This document shows positions 34,863-44,828 of a stretch of 64,000 nucleotides of DNA, piece by piece. The notes under the pieces are model-generated. The model was given only the letters and a program-made list of their open reading frames with translations, was not told the origin of the DNA and searched no databases. Source of the stretch: Rhizobium sp. Q54 (lineage in GTDB: Bacteria; Pseudomonadota; Alphaproteobacteria; Micropepsales; Micropepsaceae); assembly GCA_945860165.1 (NCBI GenBank), contig CAMAPL010000006.1, positions 1 through 64,000 on the forward strand, in the 5' to 3' direction. Position numbers and translations under genes: made by a program. Within the stretch, counting starts at the first letter, position 1. Every line of letters starts with the position of its first letter.

Positions 34863-35220
34863 ATGGCCTATATTGACGGTTTTGTGATCTCGGTCCCGAA
34901 AAAGAACCTGGATGACTATAAGGACATGTCCCACAAATACGAGCCGATTTGGCGGGAATACGGGGCCACAGCAGACTATGTTGAATGCGTCGGCGACGAG
35001 ACGCCCGATGGCGAAGTGACGTCTTTCCCGCGCGCAGTGCTGGCCAAGGAAGACGAGATCGTGATTTTTTTCCTGGATCGTCTATCCGTCCAAGGAGGTC
35101 CGCGACGCCTGCAACAAGAAAGTGATAGAAGACCAGCGCCTGAAGGGCATGGATAAAGACACGCCCTTTGATGGCAAGCGCATGTTCTATGGTGGCTTCG
35201 CGCCTTTTCTCGGCCTGTAA
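34863..35220 (+). pseudogene. DUF1428 family gene with a one-base frameshift in a T7 run
   Basis: From ATG 34863 (GGAG ribosome site) the frame matches DUF1428: Ala-Tyr-Ile-Asp-Gly-Phe-Val-Ile-Ser-Val-Pro-Lys-Lys-Asn-Leu and Val-Thr-Ser-Phe-Pro-Arg-Ala-Val. At 35065-35071 there are seven T. Read with six, the frame restores Phe-Ser-Trp-Ile-Val-Tyr-Pro-Ser-Lys, then Pro-Phe-Asp-Gly-Lys-Arg-Met-Phe-Tyr-Gly-Gly-Phe and TAA at 35218-35220, a complete family member of 118 residues. As given, the product departs from the family in mid-domain. The cause is a homopolymer error or slippage; function unknown. Confidence 0.85.
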
Positions 35221-35322
35221 AGCACGAGGGGTTTTTTAGACTGGGCAGGAGCAAGGAGCGATGTGGGCGAACAGCCCATGAGCGACGCGCGACGAACCCA
35301 GGATGAAAAAGACCTCGTGCTT
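35220..35322. terminator. Long symmetric inverted repeat between convergent genes
   Basis: Nested arms pair at equal spacing around a 5-base centre: AAGCACGAGG at 35220-35229 with its complement at 35313-35322, CTGGG with CCCAG, GTGGGC with GCCCAT, and T and A runs opposite each other. Both flanking genes end in TAA followed by GCACGAGG and a T run. It probably terminates transcription in both directions. Confidence 0.55.
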
Positions 35323-35770
35323 AGGGGACGCGCTTGTCGAGGACTTCTAGCTTTGCCAGCTCGACATGGGCGCGCAGCTCGATCTGATCCAGCACCTCTT
35401 GCAGCTGGGGATCGGCAAAAGCTTCATGGCGGCGCGTCACCGCAGCCGCCAGCTTGTTGAGGGTGGCGCGCGGAATGCCGCCCGCCAGCAGGCCGTCCCG
35501 CACTGAATCCAGAAGGTCCAGCAGCTGCTCGCTATGCTTCAGGCCATTGGATTTTCCCTGCATGGAATCGTCAAGGCCCTGCAGCATCAGGATGGAATCC
35601 AGTGCGGCGATGGGGCCGGGACCGGCGACAAGCTGGGCGTGGCTTTCGGGCGCGGCGCTCACGCTGAAGCCGCCACTTGCAGCGCCGGCGGGTACCTTGC
35701 GCTTGATGGCGGACGCCTCAACGCGGCCGGGGCCTTTGATTTCCAAGGGAAGCATCTCACTGCGGCACAT
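35321..35770 (-). CDS. fliX: Flagellar assembly regulator FliX
   Basis: A protein of about 149 aa related to Caulobacter FliX, which couples early flagellar assembly to the sigma-54 activator FlbD. The N-terminal part (Ile-Lys-Gly-Pro-Gly, then disordered) leads to the conserved C-terminal half: Leu-Asp-Ser-Ile-Leu-Met-Leu-Gln, Leu-Leu-Asp-Leu-Leu-Asp, Asp-Pro-Gln-Leu-Gln-Glu-Val-Leu-Asp-Gln-Ile-Glu-Leu-Arg-Ala and Glu-Leu-Ala-Lys-Leu-Glu. I chose ATG 35770, six bases behind GAGGG; ATG 35755 is an alternative. In Caulobacter it sits beside flgI; here no flagellar gene is near. Confidence 0.82.
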   Translation of the reverse strand: MCRSEMLPLEIKGPGRVEASAIKRKVPAGAASGGFSVSAAPESHAQLVAGPGPIAALDSILMLQGLDDSMQGKSNGLKHSEQLLDLLDSVRDGLLAGGIPRATLNKLAAAVTRRHEAFADPQLQEVLDQIELRAHVELAKLEVLDKRVP

Positions 35771-35893
35771 CAGCATCCCTCTTTATGGTTAATGAATGGT
35801 TAGGGCCGTGCCGGAGTTGAACGATAAGGGCCGTTAAAGCCTGGCACAGGGCTTGAAAGGGGTTATCCGATATTTGAAGGAGAAGGTTGCCCC

Positions 35894-36328
35894 ATGCACG
35901 GCGATCATGGTTTTTACGAATGTAAAAAGCCTTACGGCCTGATGGCACTGTTGCTGGTTTCGCTGCTGGTATTGGCCGGCGCGACCTATTGGAAATTGTC
36001 CAAGCCCGCAATGGGCCCTTATGGCGCCATCGCCCTATCGGACTCGTCCCTGACATATGGCGGGGCCTGGGGTTATGCCGATCCGATCGCGGCCTACAAG
36101 CGCTCGATTGCCGAATGTAACAAGGCGGCCAGCGGCAAGGATTGTGTGGTCAAGGTCAGCCTGAAGGACAATTGCGGCGCGCTGGCGATCAGCGTCGAAC
36201 GCAACGCCTCGTTCCTGATGCAGGGCCGCGACCAGGTCACCGCCACCCAGACGGCGATGGCCCAGTGTCAGGAAACCGGCGCCAGCGACTGCGCCATCCA
36301 CGAGAATATCTGCTCGAGCGCTTCGTAG
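35894..36328 (+). CDS. Membrane-anchored DUF4189 protein
   Basis: A 144-aa protein with one N-terminal membrane helix (residues about 16-33) and a periplasmic domain matching DUF4189: Gly-Ala-Ile-Ala-Leu-Ser, Trp-Gly-Tyr-Ala-Asp, Ala-Ile-Ala-Glu-Cys-Asn, Asp-Cys-Val-Val-Lys-Val and Asn-Cys-Gly-Ala-Leu-Ala, with paired cysteines. No function is known for the family. AAGGAG lies about 11 bases before the ATG. Divergent from fliX; the shared gap 35771-35893 holds both promoters. Confidence 0.8.
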   Translation: MHGDHGFYECKKPYGLMALLLVSLLVLAGATYWKLSKPAMGPYGAIALSDSSLTYGGAWGYADPIAAYKRSIAECNKAASGKDCVVKVSLKDNCGALAISVERNASFLMQGRDQVTATQTAMAQCQETGASDCAIHENICSSAS

Positions 36329-36348
36329 GTTTTTCGAAAAGCTTTAAG

Positions 36349-36380
36349 GCCGCCGCGCGAAAACGCCGGCGGCTTTTTGC
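36349..36380 (+). terminator. Terminator behind the DUF4189 gene
   Basis: A 7-bp GC stem (36349-36355 with 36367-36373) is followed by TTTTTGCTTT. It overlaps the end of the convergent rlmH gene's untranslated region. Confidence 0.8.
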
Positions 36381-36381
36381 T

Positions 36382-36864
36382 TTAGGCGCGATGATAGGGA
36401 TGCCCGGCCAGGATGGTCAGCGCGCGATAGACTTGCTCGGTCAATAGCGCACGCGCCAGCAGGTGCGACCAGGTCTGGGGACCGAAAGCCAGGCTGCGGC
36501 CCGCTTTCTTTCCCGGCAACGGCGCCAGCCCGTCAGGACCGCCGATGACAAAGGCGATGTCCTTGGTGCCGACATCGCGCAGGCTTCCCAGCATCTCGGC
36601 GAAATCCTCGGATGTCATGCCCTTGCCGCGCGCATCCAGCACCACGATGTGGGCACCGTCCAGCAGTTTGGCCGACAGCCGCTCGGCTTCGTCTTTCATG
36701 CGGGTGGCGGCGTCACGCTGCTTTCCGACAGTGAGTTCCTCCAGCGCCACGGCGGAGAAACCCATATTGCGCCCCATCTTGCGGGCGCGATCACAGAATT
36801 CCTCGCACAGCTGGCCTTCCGGCGTGCCGCGCATATGGCCGATGGCATAGATCCAAAGTCTCAT
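36382..36864 (-). CDS. rlmH: 23S rRNA pseudouridine-1915 N3-methyltransferase
   Basis: A 160-aa SPOUT enzyme that methylates pseudouridine 1915 in helix 69. Key motifs are Leu-Asp-Ala-Arg-Gly-Lys-Gly-Met-Thr-Ser-Glu-Asp-Phe-Ala near 76, Phe-Val-Ile-Gly-Gly-Pro-Asp-Gly near 105 and a C-terminal Leu-Leu-Thr-Glu-Gln-Val-Tyr-Arg-Ala with Pro-Tyr-His. It is the last gene of the obgE-proB-proA-gfa-nadD-rsfS-rlmH run, and next to rsfS as in many bacteria. Confidence 0.96.
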   Translation of the reverse strand: MRLWIYAIGHMRGTPEGQLCEEFCDRARKMGRNMGFSAVALEELTVGKQRDAATRMKDEAERLSAKLLDGAHIVVLDARGKGMTSEDFAEMLGSLRDVGTKDIAFVIGGPDGLAPLPGKKAGRSLAFGPQTWSHLLARALLTEQVYRALTILAGHPYHRA

Positions 36865-36883
36865 GATGGTCGCCCTGCGTTAC

Positions 36884-37288
36884 TTACGACCGACCGACCG
36901 ACCACATGCCTTCCAGGTCGTAATAGTCGCGCACTTCGGGGCGGAAGAGATGGACGATCACGTCGCCCGCATCCACCAGAACCCAGTCGCCCTGTCCTTG
37001 TCCGCTGATCGGGCGCGTACCGTAACCGCCCTCCTTCAGCTTGCGCGCCAGGTGATCGGCCATGGCGCCGACATGGCGCGAGGAACGCCCCGATGCGATC
37101 ACCGCCGCGTCGCACAGCGACGAACGGCCTTCCAGATTTATGGTGACGATGTTCTCGGCCTTGTCGTCGTCCAGCGATGTCAGGATGCGATCCAGCAGGT
37201 CGCTCGGCGCTACTTTCTTCACGGGCGCTGTCTTGGAGACGATATTGACGAGTTTCTTCGCGGGCTTCTTCGCCGGCTTTGGGGCCAC
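36884..37288 (-). CDS. rsfS: Ribosomal silencing factor RsfS, with a basic N-terminal tail
   Basis: The RsfS domain (about residues 27-134 from the GTG) binds L14 and blocks subunit joining in starvation. It shows Asp-Asp-Asp-Lys-Ala-Glu-Asn-Ile-Val, Ser-Gly-Arg-Ser-Ser-Arg-His-Val, Gly-Asp-Trp-Val-Leu-Val-Asp and Tyr-Asp-Leu-Glu-Gly-Met-Trp. GTG 37288 is the only canonical start before the domain and lacks a ribosome site. The same frame remains open 55 codons further, to a CTG at 37453 with AAAGGA 9 bases before it, and encodes a Lys/Ala/Pro-rich histone-H1-like tail. The true start may therefore be non-canonical. Confidence 0.88.
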   Translation of the reverse strand: MAPKPAKKPAKKLVNIVSKTAPVKKVAPSDLLDRILTSLDDDKAENIVTINLEGRSSLCDAAVIASGRSSRHVGAMADHLARKLKEGGYGTRPISGQGQGDWVLVDAGDVIVHLFRPEVRDYYDLEGMWSVGRS

Positions 37289-37453
37289 CTTCGGGGCGAG
37301 CTTAGCGACCGGCTTCAGAACTGGCTTTGGAGCGGGCTTTTTGGCTGCGGCCTTGATCGCCTTCTTGACCGCTTTCTTGACGGGCTTCGCGGCAGGTTTC
37401 TTGGCGGCAGGCTTCTTCGCGGCTTTTTTCGCGGGCTTCTTGACGGATTTCAG
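37289..37453 (-). other. Open H1-like tail extension upstream of the annotated rsfS start
   Basis: Fifty-five codons in the rsfS frame, nearly all Lys, Ala, Pro or Val, with coding-like third positions and no ATG, GTG or TTG. It begins at CTG 37453 behind AAAGGA; an in-frame TAA lies upstream within nadD. Either rsfS starts at a rare codon, or this is relic coding sequence. Confidence 0.6.
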
Positions 37454-37472
37454 GGCTTGTCGTCCTTTGCAA

Positions 37473-38084
37473 CTAGGGGGTGAGGTTTAGCATGGCCTCG
37501 GCGGCGGCACCAAGGGCTCGTTCCCGAAGATCGGTCGAGCTTTCAAAGCTGCGCGGGCCGTCCAAAACCACCAGCGATGGCGCGGGGCCAAGTCGGCGGG
37601 ACACACCGATCCGCCGCGCCAGGGGAGCATGCAGCGACGCCAGCACGGAACCCGGCCGGCGGACCACCGCGAGCGGGATGCGCGCCGCCAATGCCTGCCA
37701 TCGGCGCCATTGCGAGAATTTCTCGAGATTGTCGCTGCCCATCAGCCAGACAAAATGCACCTGCGCGAAACGCTTCTGCAGCGCGGTCACTGAATCGATG
37801 GTGTAGCGGGTACCCAGCCGGGCCTCGACATCGGTGACGATGATGCGCGCGTCTAGGGCGGCATTGCGCGCCCGCGCCAAGCGTACCGCCAGGGCATCGG
37901 GGATGCGCTTGAGGGGATTTCCCGGCGACACCAGCCACCAGACATAATCCAGCTTCAGCGCCCTGAGTGCGATCTTGCTGACATATAGATGGCCACCATG
38001 CGCCGGATCGAAAGAACCGCCCAGCAACCCGATACGCAGACCGGGTGAAACCGGCCCCGGCCCAAGAGTCCAATGCGCCTTCAT
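37473..38084 (-). CDS. nadD: Nicotinate-nucleotide adenylyltransferase
   Basis: A 203-aa enzyme that makes deamido-NAD from nicotinate mononucleotide and ATP. The nucleotidyltransferase signature Gly-Gly-Ser-Phe-Asp-Pro-Ala-His-Gly-Gly-His is near residue 22, Trp-Trp-Leu-Val-Ser-Pro-Gly-Asn-Pro near 50, and Met-Gly-Ser-Asp-Asn near 117. The C-terminal ISSSxxR motif is replaced by Glu-Ser-Ser-Thr-Asp-Leu-Arg. ATG 38084 lies one base behind the gfa stop; the frame is open further upstream, but that would run into gfa. Confidence 0.93.
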   Translation of the reverse strand: MKAHWTLGPGPVSPGLRIGLLGGSFDPAHGGHLYVSKIALRALKLDYVWWLVSPGNPLKRIPDALAVRLARARNAALDARIIVTDVEARLGTRYTIDSVTALQKRFAQVHFVWLMGSDNLEKFSQWRRWQALAARIPLAVVRRPGSVLASLHAPLARRIGVSRRLGPAPSLVVLDGPRSFESSTDLRERALGAAAEAMLNLTP

Positions 38085-38085
38085 G

Positions 38086-38436
38086 TCAGAGGGCGCGCCC
38101 GTCGTAATGCTTGATGTCCAGGGCCTGCGGGTCGACGCCATCGACAGAGCGCACATTAATCGCCACCATCTTGTTTCCCTTCGGATCGACGCCTTCGGTG
38201 AAGGGCGCGATGCCGCAGACCGTGCAGAAATGCTGCGTCAGCTTGTGTTTGTTGAACTGATAGCTGCCCATATCCGCGCGCGGTGTCTTCAGGGCAAAGC
38301 TGGTTTCCGGGATGAAATGCAGCAAACCGCAGCGCTTCTGGCAAAGCGAGCAGTTGCAATCGAGCACCGTGTCGATATCGCCTTCAAAACTGTAAGCGAT
38401 TTTGCCGCAATGGCAGCCACCGGTATGGGTCGTCAT
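38086..38436 (-). CDS. GFA/CENP-V domain zinc protein
   Basis: A 116-aa protein of the glutathione-dependent formaldehyde-activating (GFA) fold. Zinc ligands: Cys-His-Cys at 8-10, Cys-Asn-Cys-Ser-Leu-Cys near 27-32 and Cys-Thr-Val-Cys-Gly near 71-75. Family proteins bind zinc; the founding glutathione-formaldehyde activity does not hold for most members, so I give no substrate. GGAGAG precedes the ATG. It sits between proA and nadD on the same strand, with 27 bases after proA. Confidence 0.88.
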   Translation of the reverse strand: MTTHTGGCHCGKIAYSFEGDIDTVLDCNCSLCQKRCGLLHFIPETSFALKTPRADMGSYQFNKHKLTQHFCTVCGIAPFTEGVDPKGNKMVAINVRSVDGVDPQALDIKHYDGRAL

Positions 38437-38463
38437 GACGCTCTCCTCAGGGGCGTCCGTCCA

Positions 38464-39740
38464 TCATGGACGGACCTGGCCGTTGCCCCGCACCACATAT
38501 TTGAAGGTGGTGAGCTGTTCGGCGCCGACCGGGCCGCGGGCGTGCATCTTGCCGGTGCCGATGCCGATTTCCGCGCCCATGCCGAATTCGCCACCATCGG
38601 CGAACTGGGTGGAGGCGTTCCACAGCACGATGGCGCTGTCGACGCTGTTCATGAAGGTTTCAGCAGCGGCAGCGTCTTCGGTGACGATGGAGTCGGTGTG
38701 ATGCGAGCCGTAATGCTCGATGTGCAGGATCGCCTGTTCCAGCCCGTCGACCACGCGCACCGCGATGATGGCTTCCAGATATTCGGTCTTCCAGTCTTCC
38801 TCAGTGGTCGCTTTGGCGGCGGGGAAAACGCTGCGCACCGCGTCGTCGCCGCGTATCTCACAGCCCGCCTTGGCGAGGTCTTCAAGCACCGGAACGCCAT
38901 GGGATTGCAGAACACTGCGGTCGATCAGCAATGTTTCCGCCGCGCCGCAGATACTGGTGCGCCGCATCTTGGCGTTCAGCGTGATGCTGCGTGCCTTGGC
39001 CAGATCGGCCTTGGCGTGCAGGAAAACATGGCAAAGGCCTTCCAGATGGGCCAGCACCGGCACCCGCGCCTCGTTGATCACCCGCCCAGTCAGGCCCTTG
39101 CCGCCGCGCGGAATGATCAGGTCCACCGTACCACCCAGGCCTTCCAGCATCAGGCCGACCGCGGCGCGGTCGGTGCTTTTGACCACCTGGATGGCGGCTT
39201 CAGGCAAACCCGCCGCCTTCAAGCCTTCGCTCATCGCGGCCTGAATCGCGGCGGCCGAGCGAATGGAATCAGAGCCGCCACGCAGAATGGCGACATTGCC
39301 CGATTTGAGCGCCAGCGCGCCGGCATCCGCCGTCACATTGGGACGGGATTCATAAATGATGCCGATCACCCCGATGGGGGTCGCGACGCGGGCGATGTCC
39401 AGACCATTGGGGCGCGACCAGCGCGCCAGCTCGCGGCCCACCGGATCGGGCAGCGCGGCGACAATCTCGACACCCTGGGCCATCGCCTCGATGCGCGCAT
39501 CGTTCAGCATCAACCGTTCCACCATGGCCGCGGCCATGTTTCCGGCCTTGGCGGCTTCGATGTCCTCCCGATTTGCGGTGAGAATTTCGCCCATCCGGCT
39601 GCGGATGGCGGCGGCGGCGACGGTGAGAGCGCGGGTCTTGGTTTCGGCGCTGGCCTCGCGCATGGCGCGGGCGGCTTCGCGCGCGGCAGCGCCGATGGTC
39701 ATCATCTCGGCGGCCAATGCATCGGTCGAATTGTGAACCG

Positions 39741-39744
<4 letters not shown>
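38464..39744 (-). CDS. proA: Gamma-glutamyl phosphate reductase
   Basis: A 426-aa NADPH-dependent enzyme, second step of proline synthesis. The aldehyde-dehydrogenase fold carries its catalytic Cys in Ser-Ile-Cys-Gly-Ala-Ala-Glu-Thr near 270. Tyr-Glu-Ser-Arg-Pro-Asn-Val-Thr near 130 and Pro-Arg-Gly-Gly-Lys-Gly-Leu-Thr are typical. It overlaps proB by four bases, fitting the joint channelled action of ProB and ProA. Confidence 0.97.
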
Positions 39745-42205
<2,461 letters not shown>

Positions 42206-42248
42206 TTAAGCCCTATTTATTAGGTCGCTCCGGCTCTCGCCGATGCTC

Positions 42249-42788
42249 CTACGCGGCATGTTTTCGCAGGAAATCGGCCCGCGTCAACAGCATGTCATGG
42301 CACAGCAGGTTCATGCCGCGTGCCCAGCATTCGCGCATCTGGCTGCCATTGTGGCGCGCGCCCAGTTTGGCCAGCACATGGCCGCTGGCGGGATTGTCGT
42401 AGAACCAGCCGGCATGGACGGCTTCCTGATCTAGGTCCTGGAACGCAAAAGTCACCAGCCGGTGGGCAACCTCAGTAGCAAAGCCCTGGCCCCAGAAAGG
42501 CGTGCCCAGCCAGTAGCCAAACTCAAACCCGCCTTCGTCCTGATGCAGGCCGGCCCCGCCCAAGAACATGCCGTCCGACTTGCGCAGCACCGAGAAGGCG
42601 TACCGCCATCCCTCGCGCTGCGGACCGATGCCAGCGACGAACTTCTCGGCATCCTCTTCGTGATACGGATGGGGCACGCGGCTCATATTTCTCGACACGT
42701 TGAAATCGCCCAACCACACCAGTAGCCCTGCGATATCCGTGGGCCTGGGTGACCGCAATATCAGTCTTTCACCCTCCAAAATGCACAT
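42249..42788 (-). CDS. GNAT acetyltransferase (RimJ/RimL type)
   Basis: A 179-aa GNAT enzyme. It begins Glu-Gly-Glu-Arg-Leu-Ile-Leu-Arg and has Phe-Glu-Phe-Gly-Tyr-Trp-Leu, Pro-Phe-Trp-Gly-Gln-Gly-Phe-Ala-Thr-Glu (acetyl-CoA loop) and Asn-Pro-Ala-Ser-Gly-His-Val-Leu-Ala-Lys-Leu-Gly-Ala. This subgroup acetylates protein N-termini or small amines; the substrate is unknown. I chose ATG 42788 (GGGGA ribosome site) rather than the longer frame to 42872. Confidence 0.87.
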   Translation of the reverse strand: MCILEGERLILRSPRPTDIAGLLVWLGDFNVSRNMSRVPHPYHEEDAEKFVAGIGPQREGWRYAFSVLRKSDGMFLGGAGLHQDEGGFEFGYWLGTPFWGQGFATEVAHRLVTFAFQDLDQEAVHAGWFYDNPASGHVLAKLGARHNGSQMRECWARGMNLLCHDMLLTRADFLRKHAA

Positions 42789-42820
42789 GACATTCCCCAC
42801 TCGTTCCTTTCGACGCGAGG

Positions 42821-42852
42821 AATAAAAAAGGGAGATGGCGGACCATCTCCCT
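42821..42852 (-). terminator. Terminator of rplU-rpmA
   Basis: A perfect 10-bp stem (42829-42838 with 42843-42852) with a four-base loop is followed on the minus strand by CTTTTTTATT, 49 bases past rpmA. Confidence 0.9.
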
Positions 42853-42900
42853 CGCACGCAACGGGCCGCCAATTTCTTGGCGGCCTATGTCTTCAGCCGC

Positions 42901-43185
42901 CTATTCTGCCGCGATCTTCATCGCCGGGTTCGCGCCGGTAATCACGGACACGAAGGTGCGGCGCTTATAACCGGTCTTGAACGCGACGCGGCCGTTTCGC
43001 AGGGCAAACAGGGTATGGTCCTTGCCCATGCCGACGCCTTCGCCCGCATAGAATTTCGTACCGCGCTGGCGAATGATCACGTTGCCGCCGGATACGACTT
43101 CGCCGCCGAACAGCTTCACGCCCAGCATCTTGGGGTTTGAGTCGCGACCGTTGCGCGAAGAACCGCCTGCTTTTTTATGTGCCAT
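42901..43185 (-). CDS. rpmA: 50S ribosomal protein L27
   Basis: A 94-aa protein at the peptidyl-transferase centre. Ala-His-Lys-Lys-Ala-Gly-Gly-Ser-Ser at the start, [11 protein letters not shown] and Gly-Lys-Asp-His-Thr-Leu-Phe-Ala are canonical. AAAGGA precedes the ATG. Co-transcribed with rplU, 12 bases upstream. Confidence 0.98.
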   Translation of the reverse strand: MAHKKAGGSSRNGRDSNPKMLGVKLFGGEVVSGGNVIIRQRGTKFYAGEGVGMGKDHTLFALRNGRVAFKTGYKRRTFVSVITGANPAMKIAAE

Positions 43186-43197
43186 AAGACTTGTCCT

Positions 43198-43509
43198 TTA
43201 ACCGGCAGTGATGCCGAGCACCTTCACCTTGGTGAAGTGCTGACGGTGGCCGCGCTTGCGGTGGGTGTTCTTGCGGCGCTTCTTCTTGAAGGCGATGACC
43301 TTCTCGCCTTGGCCGTGCTCGAGAATCTCGCACTGGATGGAGGCGCCCTTGACCAGCGGCGCGCCGATCGTGGGGGTGTCGCCGCCCAGCATCAGGACGT
43401 CGCCAAGGTTGAGCTTGGAGCCGACATCACCCGCCAGGGTTTCGACCTTCAGGACGGTGTCCTTGGTCACTTTATACTGTTTTCCGCCGGTGCGGACGAC
43501 CGCGTACAT
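43198..43509 (-). CDS. rplU: 50S ribosomal protein L21
   Basis: A 103-aa L21: Met-Tyr-Ala-Val-Val-Arg-Thr-Gly-Gly-Lys-Gln-Tyr-Lys at the start, and Lys-Lys-Arg-Arg-Lys-Asn-Thr-His-Arg-Lys-Arg-Gly-His-Arg-Gln near the end. AAGGA lies 8 bases before the ATG. First gene of rplU-rpmA; an AT-rich segment at 43515-43545 is probably promoter or leader. Confidence 0.98.
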   Translation of the reverse strand: MYAVVRTGGKQYKVTKDTVLKVETLAGDVGSKLNLGDVLMLGGDTPTIGAPLVKGASIQCEILEHGQGEKVIAFKKKRRKNTHRKRGHRQHFTKVKVLGITAG

Positions 43510-43605
43510 GGTCTAAATCCTTGATAATAATTGTTTTTCCATAGACCTGAGTCCACCGGAGTGGCGGAATATACGCAAAGACACGCAAGGGTCAAGCGCC
43601 GGTTT

Positions 43606-44154
43606 TTACGGGCTTTTCAGGCGCTTTTTCTGGCGCTCCGTCACCTGCCCCAGGACTGCGCCCAGGAGCAGTACCACCCCGACCATGATCGCCATCATCT
43701 TGGCGTTGGAGAGGGTGAAGGCGATGCGGGCCAGAGCGTCGGTGGCGCCCGACAGCATCATGAAAAACTGCAGCGCATTCTCGACTGTGTCGAACATGGC
43801 GCCGGCGACCGGTACCGCGGCCAGCAACGTCAGGATGCGGTACAGCCGGGTTCCCGCCGGGGCGAAAGCCTCGCGCGCGATAATGGCCGAATAGAAGAAG
43901 GACGCCGCATAAAGCGGAATCAACAGGTAATCCAGCCCCCAGTTGAAGCCGGCGCGCACGGCATAGAGCGACGGCCAGACCATGAAAGCGGCGTTGAACT
44001 GCCGGGCGGTGGAAAAGCCCTGCAGGTCGGCGGTGCCGAAACCCGACAGCGCCTCCAGCCGCAGGTCGGACGCCGCCAGGACGGCGAAGACAAGGAGCGC
44101 CAGGAGGGTGGAGATGGCCCAGCGCCGGACCAGAATCTGTTTGGTAATTCGCAT
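43606..44154 (-). CDS. Four-helix membrane protein of unknown function
   Basis: A 182-aa protein with hydrophobic segments around 13-30, 75-95, 105-125 and 145-168. The loop between the first two contains Phe-Asn-Ala-Ala-Phe and Trp-Pro-Ser-Leu-Tyr; Asp-Thr-Val-Glu-Asn precedes the last. I recognise no family. It is divergent from a phosphatase-like gene, with 34 bases between them, so the two promoters overlap. Confidence 0.72.
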   Translation of the reverse strand: MRITKQILVRRWAISTLLALLVFAVLAASDLRLEALSGFGTADLQGFSTARQFNAAFMVWPSLYAVRAGFNWGLDYLLIPLYAASFFYSAIIAREAFAPAGTRLYRILTLLAAVPVAGAMFDTVENALQFFMMLSGATDALARIAFTLSNAKMMAIMVGVVLLLGAVLGQVTERQKKRLKSP

Positions 44155-44188
44155 CGTGTTGCCGAAAAAATGCTCTACATTTCAGTCT

Positions 44189-44809
44189 ATGCGAAGCGTG
44201 GCCGACATTCTCTATAATTTCCACTGGGTCGTGCCGGGCGAGGCGTCGCGGGCGATGCAGGCCTGGGCGGGGGGCCTGGGGGCTTTCCTGCGGCAGCGCG
44301 GCATCCGCGCTATCATCAACCTGCGCGGCCGCAACGACGATCTGGGCTGGTGGCAAAAGGAAACTGCGACTGCGAAGGCAGGCGGCATCGCCCATCTCGA
44401 CGCCATGCTGGATTCGCGCAAGCTGCCCAGCCGCGACATGCTGGTCCGCCTGATCGAGACCTTCAGCACTGCGCCCAAACCCTTCATGCTGAAATGCTCG
44501 GGCGGACAGGACCGCGCCAGCTTCGCCGCCGCGCTATACCTGATTTACAAGGATGGCTGGGCAGCGATGCCCGCCGCCCGGGCGCAGTTTGCGCGCTTTC
44601 CCTATCTGCATTTTCCCAAACGGCACCAGCGCTGGCTGAAGGCTTTCCTGGATTTCGCGCTTGCGGATTCCGGCGGCCTACCGCTGGAGCAATGGATCGC
44701 AGGGCGCTACACGCCCGAAGCCCTCAAGGCCTGGCTGGACACACACGGATTGAATGACGGCTATGCCGCGATCTTCACCGCGCCCACCCGCAGCCCCAAT
44801 CAGTGGTGA
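44189..44809 (+). CDS. Dual-specificity/tyrosine phosphatase-like protein
   Basis: A 206-aa protein with the Cys-x5-Arg P-loop of protein tyrosine phosphatases, seen as Cys103-Ser-Gly-Gly-Gln-Asp-Arg109. The fold is supported by Ile-Ile-Asn-Leu-Arg-Gly near 42 and an Asp in the preceding loop. The usual Cys-x-x-Gly-x-x-Arg has Gly and Asp here, as in some bacterial members acting on phospholipids or nucleotides. The substrate is not shown. The frame stays open upstream of ATG 44189 to 43982, inside the divergent gene. Followed by alkB after 19 bases. Confidence 0.75.
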   Translation: MRSVADILYNFHWVVPGEASRAMQAWAGGLGAFLRQRGIRAIINLRGRNDDLGWWQKETATAKAGGIAHLDAMLDSRKLPSRDMLVRLIETFSTAPKPFMLKCSGGQDRASFAAALYLIYKDGWAAMPAARAQFARFPYLHFPKRHQRWLKAFLDFALADSGGLPLEQWIAGRYTPEALKAWLDTHGLNDGYAAIFTAPTRSPNQW

Positions 44810-44828
44810 TCCCCTCCTGAGTGGTTCG

